Part shown: one piece after another, positions 38,506 to 48,200 of the stretch
Layout of the letters: every line of letters starts with the position of its first letter
Position numbering within the stretch: position 1 is the first letter of the stretch
Source of the DNA: Gorsachius magnificus
Taxonomy: Eukaryota > Chordata > Aves > Pelecaniformes > Ardeidae
NCBI GenBank assembly: GCA_034008185.1
Contig: CM067086.1
Location: 36,743,007-36,807,006 of the forward strand
Length of the DNA stretch: 64,000 bases
Reading direction: 5' to 3'
Program-made: the position numbers and the translations under genes
Notes under the pieces: generated by a model
Database searches by the model: none
What the model was told of the DNA's origin: nothing
What the model saw: the letters and a program-made list of their open reading frames with translations, nothing else

Positions 38506-39590
38506 ATAACTGTAATAGTTTAATCTAGTTTACCATTTTTTAGAACACTTAAAATGTCAATGTACATCAGGCTCTCTGGTAAAATACTAGTTCATATGGT
38601 GTTTGCTGGTCACCAGACCAAGCACATTCCTGATCCTGAAGTCCAAGATCAGCAACATATTTAACCAGTGCTGAGGCACAGATTGTGAACATACTTTTTA
38701 ATTTGTTTAACATAGGAGTCAAACTACATGCATTGCTGTTCCAATTCTATATTTTATAGTTTGGACTGAATACCAAGATGATCTAAATGGAAAATACAGT
38801 AGTTTGAATTGCAGTGCAGCTGCATACTTTGTCGAGTGGGTTGAATACCAGTCAAGCTGTGAACTTCAGAGACTGAAATTTCATATCCTTCTTTAATCAT
38901 GCTGCATTCTTTGTTGATGAAGCAATAGAATTTAACTATAGAGAATACTTGCTGATCTGCAAAAGAGTGGTTTTGTTGCCAAATATTTTTTAGAAAACAA
39001 ACTAGTAAGAAAAATATTTACAATGCATGACCGTGAGCATATTAACAGACAGTCTATATCTAAGACTAATAAAGAGGCTTATTCTGTTTTCAGCTACTCT
39101 AGAGAAAACCTAGAAGTAACTTCTGGAATTCAGAAATATAACTGAATTTATAACGCTCTACATGAAAATCACAATATAGGCCAGATCTGCAACTGTATCT
39201 TTGCTCATTATTTCAATTGTCATAAGCCAATGTGGTATTATATCTAAGATTCAGAAAAAAACCCCAAACAACAACAATTTCTCTTTGTATGTGCAATACT
39301 TATTGAAAATAAATTAATCTAAGAATATTGAAATTGCTAAGTTTTATTATCAAGGCAGCATTAGAGTGAGTAAGCCTAGGAAATATACAATATCGATTCT
39401 TTAAATGTCTGCATAAAAGTGGTACAAATGAAGTATGTGTAAGTCAAAAACTATCTATCCAGACAGCAAATTTTTCAAATTAACAGATAATATGTAGCAT
39501 ACATAATATTAATTAAAAGCTAAAATACTTTACAAAAAATGTTGCCAAACCAGAAAGTTTCTTTGGCTAAATATGGACAACTTCTCTCTC
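38506..39590. other. AT-rich unique sequence, no gene seen
   Basis: No exon or repeat is recognised. The old CR1 might extend a little into 38506-38660 but the similarity is not convincing. Confidence 0.5.
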
Positions 39591-39615
39591 AAAAAAAAAG
39601 AAAAGAAAAGAAAAG
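39591..39615 (+). repeat. (AAAAG)n microsatellite
   Basis: A run of nine A leads into three to four AAAAG units (AAAAGAAAAGAAAAG). Confidence 0.85.
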
Positions 39616-39789
39616 TCAACCAAAATTATGATCTCATGCAGTCACATAAGTCTTCAGAGGAGCATTAAAACCAGCAAAATAAAGTGTATAAAATGCATAT
39701 AAATATTACTGACTCTCACAACAGTATTCCCACCAAATCAGTGAGATAAGTTGATGGGGTCAATATGGGTCTGAAGTCCAATTCTACCT

Positions 39790-39945
39790 TGTGTCACTGA
39801 TTTGCTGGGTCACTAGAGCAAATCACTTCTCTTCTTCCTCCAGCTTTTCCTCATCTGTAAAATTAAGAATAAAGAAAGATACTACATTTTGTGAAGTGGT
39901 CTTTGAGCTCTGTGGATAAAAGCACCACACAAGAGCTGAGTTTAT
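39790..39945 (+). mobile_element. MIR (CORE-SINE) copy
   Basis: MIR is an ancient tRNA-derived SINE. In order: a TGGGTCACTAGAGCAAATCA segment corresponds to the MIR TGGGCAAGTCACTT block, TTTCCTCATCTGTAAAAT at 39846-39863 is the near-invariant MIR core, and GTGAAGTGGTCTTTGAGCTC with GTGGATAAAAGCACC and AAGAGCTGAG match the amniote MIR 3' part (GTGCTTTGAGATCT, GATGAAAAGCGC, AAGAGCTAAG). The tRNA-like head is not clear. It is a fossil inherited from early amniotes. Confidence 0.8.
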
Positions 39946-42900
39946 AATTCATTTAGTGGTACATACAGACATACCTGGGCTGGTGAAACAGCTGTGCTGT
40001 GAAATGACTCTGCTGATGAGCAACATATTACATTTGTAAACATTGTAAGGCTATGGAATTTTCCAGAAGACAAATAATTTTAAAATGTTACTAACTTCTT
40101 GCCTGAAAGGCTTTGCTCTCTTAAAATAAAGGAGATCCCCAGACTCCTAGAATAACAGTACAGTAGAAATAGATTTTATTTTCTTAAAGTATTATGCTAG
40201 ATGGTGCAGCATGTTTTTCTCTATATCTATGGGATATATCTAAAAGAAACATTTGTTTAGCAAAATGATTTCTAACTCCGGATAGGAAGATGCACTGTAA
40301 TTCACCAAAAGTGGAAGAGGAGAATTTTTTAAAGGAAATAGGGAAGGAAAGAAACTCAGCATAATAGCTATTGCACTACCAGATATGCCTGTCAATAGCA
40401 GGGTATTACTCTTGCAATAAAAACTGCAATGTAAGCTTACTACTGACACATACCACATTTGAAATAGGCTAAAATGAATGCAAGTAATAAAGTATCAAAA
40501 ACTATGGCAATGCTGTATTGTAAACTCGCACCCTGCAGCAAGAGATAATATAAGATATACCAGCTTTTTAATCCAGGTATTTCTTTGGAATACCTCATAA
40601 TTATTAGACCGGACGGGGAGATTGTGAGATTGGCAGGTAGTATGCATGTCTCTGTAGTTTTTGTCAGAGTGCTGATATGCCTACATTCATGCTGATAAGA
40701 GTGGTGACAGAAATAGAAAATCCCCAACTGCTTCGGGGAATGAAAAAGAGGGCTGGGTAGCAAAACTTCCTCCCCCTACCCTTCTCCACACAATATACAC
40801 CGCATCAAAAAGTAGAAAGAACTTCTCTGTTCTCTTCACAGTTAGCCAAAATTCCTCTTCACTCATCTCAGTCAAATGACCACCAAACAGGCATGCAGCT
40901 TTACTCTCTGTAAAACAGGGATGAGGTCTTCATAGCATCATCAACATTTTTTAAAACTTTTTTTGGATATCAGTCAGAGATCCTCAGTACTGGACCTGTG
41001 AAATATATTTTCCCTGTAACAGTTGTGTTTATGGTATGTATCTCACTATCGACTTATAAGCTGCCGCTTATGAACAGAGGGGAGTTACTCAACAAGAGAT
41101 AAATCCTGTCAAACATCACGTAACTGATCTGAGAATGTTCATTAGCAGAAGTGTAATACTTGTCTTTGACACTTGTTTGCAGTGTATCCAAACATTCTGA
41201 AATGGACACTCAGGCTCCTTGGCATGAAGACAGATATGCAATCCAGGTAGTAAACATATTTCTCCCAAAGGCCTGGATTTAGATATACCAGGCCTTGATA
41301 AATTTGCACTTGACCTTTTAAGGACACAGAGTCTTCCAGTGCAAATGTGAAGGTAAGTTTTTTAATTTGTCTACAGAGAGACACACGAACAAACAGTGCA
41401 ATTTTGCACTTTACTTCCTATGATAGGGGTACCGTAGCTGGAACAAGCAGAGGAATCACTCTGCAAAGAAGCAGAGATCAAAGATCCATAGCTGAAAATA
41501 AAAATCTGGATACCTTCCTCACCCACCCACCAACAATAAAAAATATCCCCAAACAAACAAAAACCCCCCATCAAACTATAATAAGATTCAAGGTTAAAAG
41601 CTTTAAAGCTGTTCAAACATTTCCAAGTTTGGTCTGAAATTGATTTAACAGAGCTGTTTTCTGTACTACAATACATTTATATAGGTCCAGATGATCTGAA
41701 GTTAAAAAAAGATTTGGGTTTAGACTCGCTCTTCAGCCTGGGTTCAGATTTCACAGGCAAAATTCAAATTGCCCTGCCTGTGGACTAACAGATGGAGTTA
41801 ATCTACTACCGTAGGCAACTACTTGCAAAACACGCATCCAAGCCAGCATCCATGCCCATTTGTGTATAAAACTACTGCACACAGCAGCAGAGAGGAAATT
41901 TTTACCTTCAGAAATTAGCGGTAGTATTCATGAAACTAAAATGGTTTCTATCACAGAAATAGTCTTAATATGACTTCGTTAAGAGCAAGCCATGTCTGCT
42001 TTCATTTACACAAATATTTATGGCAGTCAGTCTAAAGTGGTTTTGAAGGCACTCCAAAAAGACAAAATAGTTACCTGCTGTAAAATATGGAAGCATATTT
42101 TCTTTAAAAGAATTGGAACTGAGCTGGTAGGCAGAATAAGGAAAACTATACATCACCTATATGTTTAATCTGCAGTATTCTTTACCTTATACTTCCATGC
42201 ACTGTAAGAAAAAAAAAAAAGAAAAACCCCAACCCACAAACATATTAGCTCATTGATAAGGAATAACTGAAAATAAACTGAAAATAAGTTTTCTTAATTT
42301 TTTTAATCTTGGTACCAAATTAATAGGTATTTTGAGAGATTTATTGTCCTTTGAATAATTTTCTTTAATTCTTATGATATAATGTAAAGCAAAAATTGGT
42401 ACATATCAGGTACCAGATAATAACAGTGAGGACTCCAAATTTCTCTAACTGATTATTTGTAAACTGATTGAAGAGATGATGCACTTAAAAGTTCAAGCCA
42501 CGTGGAGACAGAGGAGTATCCTTTCCATACCCTCATTACTGACAGTGTTCCTGCTTCCTCCAGCTTCACAGATCCACAGTCACACCCTCCAATTTTCAGG
42601 CAGGGTGGAGCAGGTGGGAAAAACATCCCCTGTTTTGTTTTGTTTTTTTTTTTTTCCTGAAGCTGTAGACTTGTATATGTAAAGGTGCACTGAGGCTTGG
42701 AGAATTACCTATGTATTGTTTTCAGGTGTAATTAATAGCTTATCTGTATCTCATTGTCTTATGATTACTATCTTATCTTGCTATTCTTTCTATAGAAAAT
42801 ATCAATAACATGTGAAGAAGGGGAAAAAAAAACATGAAAAGAAGAAACATACGCTTAAAAGCACTACATTAGATTAAAAAGCCAAGTCAGGAACTGCTAA

Positions 42901-43196
42901 ATTGGTGGTTGCTTATGTACTCTTAAATCTCTCCCATGTGTCTGTCCTGTATACTGAATGAGGCAGGGGTCCTGTGGGAAAACAAGATGAGACTATGTAA
43001 TTAAAGACTCTATCATAATGCATATGCATATAACAGTACATTGCACACACAATGTGTGGTTCATTTTCTTTCTTATCCTGTCCCTGCAGAGAAGATGAGA
43101 GGGAAAATGAACTACACATGACAGATGTTAGTAACATCAGTTAATGCATTTTTGGAAGGCAGGCAGATACTAAATTTGTTTAAAGGATGATGTACA
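39946..43196. other. AT-rich unique sequence, no gene seen
   Basis: No exon or RNA gene is supported. There are short A/T tracts at 42209-42231 (A-rich) and 42633-42656 (TTTTG units then poly-T). The overlapping frames at 41347-41676 on opposite strands are chance. Confidence 0.55.
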
Positions 43197-43428
43197 AGGA
43201 GAGGAGAGGAGAGGAGAATGGAATAGAGGAGAATGGAATAGAGGAGAGGAGAGGAGAGAGGAGAGGAGAGGAAAGGGGAGAGGAGAGGAGAGGAAAGGGG
43301 AGAGGAGAGGAGAGGAGAGGAGAGGAGAGGAGAGGAGAGGAGAGGAGATGGAATAGAGAAGGGGAGAGGAGAGGGAGAGGGGGAGAGGGAGAGGGAGAGG
43401 GAGAGGGAGAGGGAGAGGAGAGGAGAAG
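43197..43428 (+). repeat. GA-rich (GGAGA)n / (GGGAGA)n minisatellite
   Basis: About 230 bp of almost pure purine on the plus strand. The left part is GAGAG/GGAGA pentamers with interspersed GGAATAGAGGAGAAT units and the right part (43377-43415) is regular GGGAGA hexamers. It explains open frames on both strands (Glu/Arg-rich forward, Ser/Pro/Leu-rich reverse), which are not proteins. Confidence 0.95.
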
Positions 43429-43659
43429 CAGCAAACAGGTCAACTGACCAAAATTTATTTCAAACATTTTTAAACATGTGTTCTAAAATAAAACCAAGAA
43501 CAATAACTTTTTGATAACAAGAAGGTGATAGATGGTGTTGGTTTTCTAGAGTGCTAAAGAAAAAATATAACACATACAGAAAGTGAAATCTTATGGGTAG
43601 TACAATTCTAATAATTTGTAACAGTAATTTGCCATACTCCTTTCTGTGCAGACTATTAT
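43429..43659. other. Short AT-rich spacer, nothing seen
   Basis: A 230 bp stretch between the minisatellite and the CR1 with no recognisable feature. Confidence 0.6.
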
Positions 43660-45325
43660 CATAGAATCATAGAATAGAATCACCTCGGTTGGAAAAGACC
43701 TTTAAGATCATCGAGTCCAACCGTTAACCTAGCACTGCCATCCCACCACTAAACCATGTCCCTAAGCACCTCATCTATCCTTCTTTTAAAGACCTCCAGG
43801 GATGAGGACTCCACCACCTCCCTGGGCAGCCCATTCCAGAGCCTGACAGCCCTCTCGGTGAAGAAGTTTTTCCTAATGTCTAGCCTAAACCTGCCCTGGC
43901 GCAGCTTCAAGCCATTCCCCCTCGTCCTATCGTCTGTTACCAGGGAGAAGAGGCCGACCCCCACCTCACTACAGCCTCCTTTCAGGTAGTTGTAGAGGGC
44001 GATCAGGTCTCCCCTCAGCCTCCTCTTCTCCAGACTAAATAACCCCAGTTCCCTCAGCCGCTTCTCGTATGACTTGTGTTCCAGACCCCTCACCAGCTTG
44101 GTTGCTCTCCTCTGGACATGTTCCAGCAATGCAACATCTTTCTTGTAGTGAGGGGCCCAAAACTGAACACAGTATTTGAGATGCGGCCTCACCAGCACCG
44201 AGTACAGGGGCACGATCACTTCCCTACTCCTGCTGACCACACTATTCCTGATACAGGCCAGGATGCCATTGGACTTCTTGGCCACCTGGGCACACTGCTG
44301 GCTCATATTCAGCCAGCTGTCAACCAGTACCCCTGGGTCTTTTTCCACCAGGCAGCTTTCCAGCCACTCTTCCCCAAGCCTGTAGCGCTGCATGGGGTTG
44401 TTGTGACCCAAGTGCAGGACCTGGCACTTGGCCTTGTTGAACCTCATACAATTGGCCTCGGTCCATCGATCCAGCCTGTCCAGGTCCCTCTGCAGAGCCC
44501 TCCTCCCCTCCAGCAGATCAACACTACCACCCAGTTTGGTGTCATCTGCAAATTTACTGAGGGCACACTCAATCCCCTCATCCAGGTCATTGATAAAGAT
44601 ATTAAACAAGACCGGCCTTAAAACTGAGCCCTGGGGGACACCGCTTGTGACCGGCTGCCAACTGGATTTAGCTCCATTCGCCACGACTCTCTGGGCTCGG
44701 CCACCCAGCCAGTTTTTAACCCAGCGAAGAGTACATCCATCTAGGCCATGAACTGCCAGCTTCTCCAGGAGAATGCTATGGGAGACTGTGTCAAAGGCTT
44801 TGCTGAAGTCCAGGCAGACAACATCCACAGCCTTTCCCTCATCTACCAGGCAGGTCACCTGGTCATAGAAGGAAATCAGGTTGGTTAGGCAAGACCTGCC
44901 CTTCGTGAACCCATGCTGACTGGGCCTGATCCCCTGATTGTCGTCCATGTGCCTGGTGAGCACACTCAGGATGAACCTCTCCATAATCTTCCCCGGTACT
45001 GAGGTCAGGCTGACTGGTCTGTAGTTCCCCGGATCCTCCTTCCGGCCCTTCTTGAAGATAGGTGTCACATTTGCCAACCTCCAGTCATCTGGGACCTCCC
45101 CTGTTCTCCAGGACTGCTGATAAATGATAAAGAGTGGCTTGGCAAGCTCCTCTGCCAACTCCTTCAGCACTCTTGGGTGGATCCCATCCGGCCCCATAGA
45201 CTTGTGGATGTCCAGGTGGCATAGCAGGTCAAAGACTGCTTCCTCCTGGATTATGGGGGGTTCATTCCACTCTCTGTCCCCATCTTCCAGCTCAGGAGGC
45301 TGGGTATCCTGGGGATAACACGTCG
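43660..45325 (-). mobile_element. CR1 LINE, 1.67 kb, 5'-truncated, open RT frame
   Basis: The plus strand opens with ATCATAGAATCATAGAATAG (the CR1 3' terminus in reverse) and a UTR reading GACCTTTAAGATCATCGAG, CCAACCGTTAACCTAGCAC and CACTAAACCATGTCCCTAAG. Upstream in the element's own sense is a long undisrupted reverse-transcriptase frame. CR1 text fades out near 45325 (the last CR1-like peptide is about [11 protein letters not shown]), so the endonuclease and ORF1 are missing. It is the longest and apparently youngest CR1 here. The UTR type matches the fragment at 33438-33736. Confidence 0.96.
43749..45197 (-). CDS. CR1 reverse transcriptase, N-terminally truncated but uninterrupted (482 codons)
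   Basis: This is a retrotransposon reverse transcriptase fragment, not a host gene. From the ATG at 45197 it runs without a stop for 482 codons, and the same frame stays open to about 45325. RT signatures in order: [12 protein letters not shown] at 59-70; motif A LDFSKAFD at 129-136, with the catalytic Asp at 130; motif [10 protein letters not shown] at 185-193; motif C FADD at 216-219. The CR1 C-terminal domain follows ([43 protein letters not shown]). One odd residue is SVLRPV at 191-196, where CR1 copies usually have SVLGPV. The ATG is only the first Met in the truncated frame, not the native start. Lacking endonuclease and promoter, the copy is presumably inert. Plus-strand frames over it (44076-44621 and others) are antisense shadows. 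Confidence 0.85.
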   Translation of the reverse strand: MGPDGIHPRVLKELAEELAKPLFIIYQQSWRTGEVPDDWRLANVTPIFKKGRKEDPGNYRPVSLTSVPGKIMERFILSVLTRHMDDNQGIRPSQHGFTKGRSCLTNLISFYDQVTCLVDEGKAVDVVCLDFSKAFDTVSHSILLEKLAVHGLDGCTLRWVKNWLGGRAQRVVANGAKSSWQPVTSGVPQGSVLRPVLFNIFINDLDEGIECALSKFADDTKLGGSVDLLEGRRALQRDLDRLDRWTEANCMRFNKAKCQVLHLGHNNPMQRYRLGEEWLESCLVEKDPGVLVDSWLNMSQQCAQVAKKSNGILACIRNSVVSRSREVIVPLYSVLVRPHLKYCVQFWAPHYKKDVALLEHVQRRATKLVRGLEHKSYEKRLRELGLFSLEKRRLRGDLIALYNYLKGGCSEVGVGLFSLVTDDRTRGNGLKLRQGRFRLDIRKNFFTERAVRLWNGLPREVVESSSLEVFKRRIDEVLRDMV

Positions 45326-45969
45326 GGCCATTGTGAGTTATAACTACAGTGAAGTAGAGCAGTTTCTTCGTGACCCTTAGGGAAAAGCTCTAGCATTAGA
45401 TACTGTGCTTCTCCAGGTGATGTATATATTCCTTATGTTTCATGAAGACTGGATTAAACTGGACTTACACACAGAAATACATACTCAAATGACTAGTGAC
45501 TTCATTTGCTTCAGTTTTCTTCTAGAACTCTAATATCCATGGATGTGCTCATCCTTAGTCTTGGAATACAAAGTTAACATACATAAAGATCAATCTTTAA
45601 AAAATAATCAATTTTGCTTGCAGTTTACATTTAGTTTATTTTTTAATTGTACTGAGAGTGTCTAAAAAATTTTATACCTGCATCTAGATATAAAATTGAT
45701 GATAATATTTTAAATATAAATAAATCCAAGTTTAAGAGAGGGCATATTCTTAATTTTTATATAAAATAGTTGAAATAGTTGCAATATTAGACAAGTCCAA
45801 TGCAATAATACTTAGCTGTCATTGTATATATTACATTGATTAAGAAATCTAGACACATATGGTCTGTGATTCATCAAGTATTTAAGTGTATATGCTATTT
45901 TAAATGACACTGACAATTTAAATAACACCAGGACGAAGGAGCTAGATGTTAGTCATGCCTTTCCAACAC

Positions 45970-46036
45970 ATGATCTAAAGTCCACCGAAATTTGATAAAA
46001 AGAATCCCAGTGACTTTGATGGATTGTGGACCAAGC
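45970..46036. repeat. Palindromic ancient amniote repeat relic
   Basis: ATGATCTAAAGTCCACCGAA, a spacer, then CCCAGTGACTTTGATGGATT and GTGGACCAAGCT. The arms are imperfect reverse complements and follow the known amniote text GATCCAAAGCCCATTGAAGT ... ACTTCAATGGGCTTTGGATC. The parent family is not assigned. Confidence 0.45.
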
Positions 46037-46930
46037 TTAGTCTGACTGAAGGACATCTTTCAATGGAAAGACCTCTTGCTTGTGAAGCTTGTGAATTGCT
46101 GTCATTATGGAACCAGAAATTTTTTCAGGATTTTAAAGAGCAGCTACTACAATAAAAGATAAATAAGTAAAGGTGGGGGAGTCCTGGTGCTAAAAAAAAC
46201 AATTCAAAGAAACTCGTTAGTTTTGATGCATTCATTGTGTGACAAGGCTGAAAATTAGTTCAGCTTGTAATATTTGACTTAAAGAATAATTATTTAAAGC
46301 CTGAAGTTGCACTAGATGTTAAAATATTTGATTCATTTTCACAATTATAATTCTTCTCTAAATACAGACCTACTTGGCATACTGGTTGTGTATTGTATAG
46401 TTTTCAAATGAATTTTAAAAGCTTGCCTTTTCAGAGCAAAGAATCTAACCACCACACCAGGGAATCCATGCCTGCCAGCCTCTCCATATGTTCCCTACAC
46501 TCATAAGCCCTCTTGCTGTAATACTTGCATAACAAATGTAAATACAGTTCTGGACCAAGTTTTCTCTCAGATGAGCACACATCAAAGACTAATGTCAGTG
46601 AAGAGACTTTTCCTTCATCTATTGCTAGCCAGCTTTGAATGCTGTCTTCTATTTCTTCATTTAAATTTTACAATAGTGACTGCATAAGATTAAAAAGCAG
46701 ATGCTACCTAAGGGCAAAAATTTGCCCCTTACACATCTTACTCTCTGAGTTATCCTTTTAAGAGAAGCACCAGTTTTTTAGTTCCTTTTTTCAAGTAATA
46801 CTTTGATACCAATGGATGTGGTAGAGAACGATGAGTGGATCTGTAGAGCAAAATATCACTCTCTGTAGTTCAATCATGAGAATATCCACATGGAGGAATT
46901 GCAAGTGTCTCAGTTACACTGGTGATCAGA

Positions 46931-46985
46931 TACTCACATGAGGTTTCCACTGAAGTCAGAGGCTATTTGTATAAGCAGCTCCTCC
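46931..46985. repeat. Possible ancient amniote repeat relic
   Basis: TACTCACATGAGGTTTCCAC then TGAAGTCAGAGGC and TGTATAAGCAG resembles the amniote repeat text ACTCACATGAGTA.TCCCACTGAAGTCAATGG. It is short and diverged. Confidence 0.35.
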
Positions 46986-47069
46986 TCAGGGTTACTCAGG
47001 CAATTGTGAATTGATTCTGATTAATAAATTATCTCTTATAATGAAGGGTCAGAAAGTAGCTTATACCAT

Positions 47070-48200
47070 ACTCATATGCTTTTAACATACTGTATGAGTG
47101 ATCCAGGGAATGGCAGTGGAGTAAACATTAGAACTGTATCTGGTAAAAATGTTGAAATGAAACTTCAAAACAGAATAATAAAACACCTGGAAGATCATCT
47201 AATAAGAATGATTAAACCAGTACGATTTCCGACAATGGAGAATCAATCTGTTCAATTTCTTTGAATGTACTAATAAAGGAAAGGGAAAGAGAAAATCAGT
47301 TGCTATAATGTATTCAGTGTTTCAAAAGGCATCTGACAAGGTGTGTTACTATAACAAAATAGTCATGGGAAGAGATACAAATGTTATGTTAAACTGGCTA
47401 AGAGACCAGAAAAAAGAGAAGCAAATGACAACTTTAATCAAGAAAAAGGATTTGTTGAATATATATGTGTGTATATATATACTTAAATGAACAGACAACA
47501 CAGTGAAAGATGAAGATCAGCAGTGATAACATGAAGAACAGCTAACACAGGAGGGAGACACCTTAAGTGCTCATACCACTCTCGTGCTTCTAAATTAATC
47601 ATATCAGCTCAGGAAATGAACCTCAGCATCACTGAAAACAGCTCAATGAAGGCTTCAGTTCAATGTGCATTTGCATTCAAAGAGCAAACGAAGTATTGGA
47701 TATGTGAAAGAAGTGGTAGAGAATGTGAAACTATATAATACCTTTACATACATCATGGTTTTTCTCATATCTAAAATATTGTCCATATATAGACCAAATG
47801 ATTCTATGAATTTAGACAGTTTAGACACAATAGACAATAAATTGAATTTGGAAATGAAAGAGACTTGTATGAAAGAGAATAGACAGATTTGGGCTTTTTT
47901 ATTTTTGAAAGAAAAAAATCTATGTAATCAAGATACCTATCTTAATAAAGAGCATGGAGAAGACAGACTGAGGGTCTCTATTTTGTGATAAAGGAAAGCA
48001 ACATTCTTCAGAAGTGGGAAGAAGCAATTAAACCACTGTTGCTCCAAAATACCTTTCTTCTTTAACACATTATTGCGCTTCAGAACTCATTGCAAAAAAT
48101 GTCTTTGGGGCCAAGAAACACTGAGACTGAAAATTTGGCTGAAATTAAAATAAATAACAGGTATAAAAAGCTAGCAGATTGGTATGAGTTAAAATCTCTG
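47070..48200 (+). mobile_element. Very old CR1/L3-like LINE, RT to 3' region
   Basis: No single frame survives, but landmarks occur in the correct order for a CR1/L3-clade LINE. DPGN...GV...TVSGK (47097-47145) matches the [16 protein letters not shown] block of RT, followed by IIKHLEDHLI. VFQKASDKV (about 47318-47344) matches motif A (LDFQKAFDKV). NWLRDQKKEK (about 47390-47420) matches the NWLKDRKQ block. At 47590-47670 TCTAAATTAATCATATCAGC and CAGTTCAATGTGCATTTGC match the text before and after the last RT motif. GAACTCATTGC at 48083-48093, followed by GGGGCCAAGAAAC, matches the CR1 segment encoding NSLP. The FADD segment is lost or unreadable near 47480-47560. Both boundaries are approximate. 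It is far more diverged than every tail-bearing CR1 in the window. Confidence 0.72.

Larger units (their letters stand above)
45326..47069. other. AT-rich sequence with two short ancient-repeat relics
   Basis: No gene is seen. Relics of old amniote repeats at 45970-46036 and 46931-46985 are annotated separately. Confidence 0.5.

Noticed and set aside
43197..43428. Regular repeat pattern that could be mistaken for a CRISPR-like array
   Set aside because: The units are 5-6 bp with no spacers, and the host is a eukaryote; it is a minisatellite.
43180..43467. Overlapping ORFs on both strands in the GA repeat
   Set aside because: They result from a purine-only repeat lacking stop codons, with no protein-like complexity.
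44076..44621. 181-codon plus-strand ORF
   Set aside because: It is antisense to the intact CR1 reverse transcriptase frame at 43749-45197.
47665..47988. 107-codon plus-strand ORF taken as a gene
   Set aside because: It lies inside the decayed CR1/L3-like LINE and is an A-rich chance frame through its RT-to-3' region.
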